Assembly (NCBI GenBank): GCA_026419655.1
Contig: JANZZA010000553.1
Span: 1-7,120 of the forward strand
From: Armatimonadota bacterium
GTDB taxonomy: Bacteria; Armatimonadota; Zipacnadia; Zipacnadales; FEN-943
Length of the DNA: 7,120 nt
Direction of reading: 5' to 3'
Shown: piece after piece, positions 5,349 through 7,120 of the stretch
How the letters are laid out: each line of letters starts with the position of its first letter
How positions within the stretch are numbered: position 1 is the first letter of the stretch
The notes under the pieces: model-generated
Seen by the model: only the letters and a program-made list of their open reading frames with translations
Databases searched by the model: none
What the model was told of the DNA's origin: nothing
Translations under genes and position numbers: made by a program

Positions 5349-6471
5349 GGAAATAAAGGAAATCCAAGCGCGGCGGGCAAAAATTCTTCCGCGATTCTAC
5401 CGACGACTGCTCCCGGAATGGCTTGACCGGCGCGTGCTATTAGCTGTTCTTGGCCTTTTCGTGGTTTTTATAGCCGACGGCGTGCGCCGGGAGAACGAAG
5501 AGTTCGTAGCAAAGCTGACGCAGGTCACCGGCCAGGTCCAGCTACAGAAAGCAGGGCAGACGCAGACCACGCCAGCGTTGCCCAAAGCGAAGCTCGAAGA
5601 CGGCGACATGCTGGCAACAGGCCCAGATTCTCAGGCCACGCTGGAGTTCCCGGACGGCACAGCAGTCACGGTGGCTCCCAATAGCGTCTTCGAAGTGCGC
5701 CTCATTGAATACAGCCGTGGCGGCCGATGGCGAAGTCGCAGTTTCCGGCTGCTCGGCGGCCAGATTTTCGCGAAAGTCTCCAAATACTTCGGCGCCGGAT
5801 CAGACTTGCGCGTGTACACGCCAGCAGCCGTGGCAGCCGTGCGTGGTACGCAATTCGCCCTGAGCTACGACGACAGCAGCAAAACGGCTGGCCTGATCTG
5901 TCTCGACGGGCAGGTCACTTATGCCGGCTGGGCGGGCACGCCTGTGCTCGTGAACCCAGGCCAGCAGTCAGTTGTCTCCTACGGCAGCCAGCCGTCCAAT
6001 CCTGCGGCCGCCGAGCCGTCCGCCGTAGTACCTTTCAGCGCTGCTGCTATGATCCCTGATAAGAGCGCTCCATTTCTCAAAAAGGTTGAGCTTACAATGA
6101 CTGCCTGGCTAGACCTGCCGCTGAGCGTACTGGGCATCGGACGGTGTAGCTGGGGCGTCGGAGCCGCGGAATACGCTCGCCGGGCGGCCGCGATGGAAAG
6201 CCTGCGGCTTATCCACCAGCATCTCGAAGGCGCCACTGAGTATCCCAGTTTCGTAGACCCGTGCACGCTGCGCGAACTTGGCATCCCCGAGCGCTACGCG
6301 AAACGCCTGCTCTCGGTCTTCTCAGGAGGAAGCATCGAGCGATACATGGGCTTCGGCCAGAGCTTCGTACTGTACGCGCGCGCTCGCGACAAAAAGCGCA
6401 CTCTGTACCGGCTCACACCCTACGGCGTGGAAAAAGGTACCGAAGAAGACGAGCGGTTTCTGGGATACTGA
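5287..6471 (+). CDS. Membrane-anchored FecR-domain protein with unassigned C-terminal domain
   Basis: 394 residues from GTG. Residues 1-48 are basic and charged, with a short possible coiled coil (~12-35, QAELLAQTLEEIKEIQARR), predicted cytoplasmic. One membrane helix follows at ~49-65 (RVLLAVLGLFVVFIADG), with the remainder outside the cytoplasm. The FecR domain is at ~75-232 (VTGQVQLQKAG, GDMLATGPDSQATLEFPDGT, FRLLGGQIFAKV, VYTPAAVAAVRGTQFAL, LDGQVTYAG, VNPGQQSVV). An alanine/proline-rich linker (~235-258) leads to a C-terminal region (~262-394) with a helical stretch, then ERYAKRLLSVFSGGSIERYMGFGQSFVLYARA and an acidic end, for which I recognise no family. FecR domains classically relay outer-membrane signals to sigma factors, but no sigma factor or TonB receptor is present here. 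The overlap with the CHASE2 cyclase instead suggests it is a partner or sensor subunit of that enzyme. Confidence 0.88.
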   Translation: MWRRRKTKPRTQAELLAQTLEEIKEIQARRAKILPRFYRRLLPEWLDRRVLLAVLGLFVVFIADGVRRENEEFVAKLTQVTGQVQLQKAGQTQTTPALPKAKLEDGDMLATGPDSQATLEFPDGTAVTVAPNSVFEVRLIEYSRGGRWRSRSFRLLGGQIFAKVSKYFGAGSDLRVYTPAAVAAVRGTQFALSYDDSSKTAGLICLDGQVTYAGWAGTPVLVNPGQQSVVSYGSQPSNPAAAEPSAVVPFSAAAMIPDKSAPFLKKVELTMTAWLDLPLSVLGIGRCSWGVGAAEYARRAAAMESLRLIHQHLEGATEYPSFVDPCTLRELGIPERYAKRLLSVFSGGSIERYMGFGQSFVLYARARDKKRTLYRLTPYGVEKGTEEDERFLGY

Positions 6472-6512
6472 GCAGACCGGTACAGAAGTCGCTACACGGT
6501 CTCCCTGACTCT

Positions 6513-6591
6513 GTCGCAGGTAAAAGGTCAGGCGCGCGGAGTCGTGTGCTTCTGCGGCATGCATTAGCGAACACCAGCTTCTGCAACAGTC
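6513..6591 (-). repeat. Dispersed intergenic repeat, copy 3, inverted
   Basis: On the minus strand it begins at 6591 with GACTGTTGCAGAAGCTGG, then TGTTCGCTAATGC (25 of the first 31 bases match copy 2), and ends at 6513 with TTTTACCTGCGAC. That end is identical over 13 bases to the end of copy 1. The length from head to end (79 nt) is the same as copy 2 and within 2 nt of copy 1. The internal hairpin of copies 0-2 is not kept; instead GCAGAAGC occurs twice, 28 bases apart. It lies 4.8 kb from the tandem pair and in the opposite orientation. Confidence 0.64.
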
Positions 6592-6630
6592 CCCCGAGAA
6601 ATCGTGGCCTGCGGGAAAGAGATAGAGCGC

Positions 6631-6660
6631 CTGGGGGACCCTGCGAGACGGGAAACCCAG
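6631..6660 (+). other. Stem-loop with a symmetrical internal loop
   Basis: CTGGG (6631-6635) pairs with CCCAG (6656-6660). Inside, CCC (6639-6641) pairs with GGG (6650-6652), closing an 8-nt loop. The two helices are separated by GGA facing AAA, a 3x3 purine internal loop. It has no T-run and lies between convergent genes. It could be a structured RNA element or a bidirectional transcription barrier; neither is shown by the sequence. Confidence 0.3.
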
Positions 6661-6870
6661 CCGGAATGAGTCTCGGTCTCTTCACCGTCTTAGAGTGTCT
6701 GCGTGGCCTATGAAAGCCTGCGGCACACGGTCTAACAATGATGGTCTGCTTTCCCGATACTTTTATGCTACTTCCACCGCACGCACTCTCCGCAGGGGAA
6801 CAACGGCTCGGGCGCCGGCCAACACAACACCCTTTGGCCGCTTCACGCAGGCCGAAAGAAAAGCGCACCG

Positions 6871-7120
6871 CTACATCAGGTGCTCGATGACCTGTGCCAT
6901 TTCCCGCCGCGCCTGCAGGTAGACTTCCGGGTCCTGCGACCAGTTGGCATAGTCTTTTACAACCGCGTCGTCAATCGCCAAGAGCCGCTCCGCGCGGGCC
7001 AGGATAGAGCTGGATGCGCGACCGTCGGCCCGCGCTTTGTTCACATCGTCCCGAAAGAGCATAAAGTACTTGTAATCCTCCAGGCAATAGCGAACATTCT
7101 CCCAGCGAATAGTATCAATC
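6871..7120 (-). CDS. Probable DUF4091 / glycoside-hydrolase-like protein, C-terminal part
   Basis: The frame enters from the right edge of the window and ends at TAG (6873-6871), giving 82 visible residues. They begin IDTIRWENVRYCLEDYKYFMLFRDD and end YLQARREMAQVIEHLM. The pattern 'I-x-x-I-R-W-E-x-x-R-x-x-x-E-D-Y-x-Y' followed by a helical tail of the type 'dp..y...R..m...Ie.L' is what I recall from the C-terminus of DUF4091 (PF13320) proteins. These are usually secreted or carbohydrate-active proteins and often end in this way. The catalytic part, any signal peptide and the start lie outside the window. The gene converges on the FecR gene and is separated from it by 399 bases. A distant alternative is another alpha-helical tail of a polysaccharide-degrading enzyme. 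Confidence 0.62.
   Translation of the reverse strand, partial: IDTIRWENVRYCLEDYKYFMLFRDDVNKARADGRASSSILARAERLLAIDDAVVKDYANWSQDPEVYLQARREMAQVIEHLM

Larger units (their letters stand above)
6472..6870. other. Non-coding stretch between convergent genes
   Basis: About 400 bases between the FecR gene and the convergent minus-strand gene. It holds a weak 6-bp stem AGACCG/CGGTCT (6474-6502) just after the FecR stop, the inverted repeat copy (6513-6591), and a structured stem-loop (6631-6660). No gene-like frame is seen in the remainder (6661-6870). Confidence 0.6.

Noticed and set aside
6474..6502. AGACCG/CGGTCT stem just after the FecR stop as a terminator
   Set aside because: Six base pairs with a 17-nt loop and no T-run; too weak to call.
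669..6591. Reading the repeats as a CRISPR array or as complete insertion sequences
   Set aside because: Copies are too few, irregularly spaced, on both strands and diverged, and there is no transposase or cas gene. Terminal inverted repeats are at best weak.
6590..6700. Resemblance to riboswitch pieces (cobalamin- or TPP-like GGGAAA, AGCCGGAA words)
   Set aside because: The key conserved blocks (GCCACTG of the B12 box, CTGAGA of the TPP element) are missing, and no gene lies downstream on the plus strand.

Overview
The window looks like chromosomal DNA from an uncultured or environmental bacterium with moderately high GC. No rRNA, tRNA, plasmid, phage or CRISPR signal was found. Three gene types point loosely to the Planctomycetes/Lentisphaerae/Armatimonadetes/Hydrogenedentes kind of lineage: divergent uroporphyrinogen-decarboxylase-like (URO-D) paralogues, a probable DUF4091 protein, and a CHASE2 cyclase with a FecR partner. 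This placement is inferred from gene content remembered for those groups, not from a phylogenetic marker. About a quarter of the window is non-coding, and the non-coding DNA holds a short dispersed repeat family.

Layout. 1-365 (+) is the C-terminal end of a URO-D/methyltransferase-family gene that keeps an H-x-C-G-N motif. 366-869 has no convincing gene and carries one diverged repeat copy. 870-1337 (-) is an unrecognised 155-aa protein with a CPGC pair and two more cysteines, preceded by a perfect TATAAT box. 1338-2096 is a long non-coding stretch with two tandemly arranged repeat copies and a strong stem-loop. 2097-3188 (+) is a complete second URO-D-family gene in which the H-x-C motif is replaced by D-S-D-G-N. 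3354-5348 (+) is a membrane class III nucleotide cyclase with an extracytoplasmic CHASE2 sensor. 5287-6471 (+) is a membrane-anchored FecR-domain protein that overlaps the cyclase by 62 bases and has its own strong ribosome binding site. 6472-6870 is non-coding and holds an inverted repeat copy. 6871-7120 (-) is the C-terminal end of a probable DUF4091/glycoside-hydrolase-like protein.

How the genes may work together. The cyclase and FecR genes form a tight two-gene unit. The likely reading is a membrane signalling module in which extracytoplasmic CHASE2 and FecR domains control cytoplasmic cAMP synthesis. The two URO-D proteins most likely belong to a corrinoid or C1 (demethylation-type) or related catabolic function rather than haem synthesis, and the DUF4091 protein to carbohydrate breakdown. 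The sequence does not show that these genes are co-regulated.

The most unusual items are the intergenic repeat family (about 80 nt, four copies in 7 kb, with a hairpin kept in three copies), the loss of the metal-binding-type motif in one of the two URO-D paralogues, and the overlapping CHASE2-cyclase/FecR pair with an unassigned C-terminal domain.
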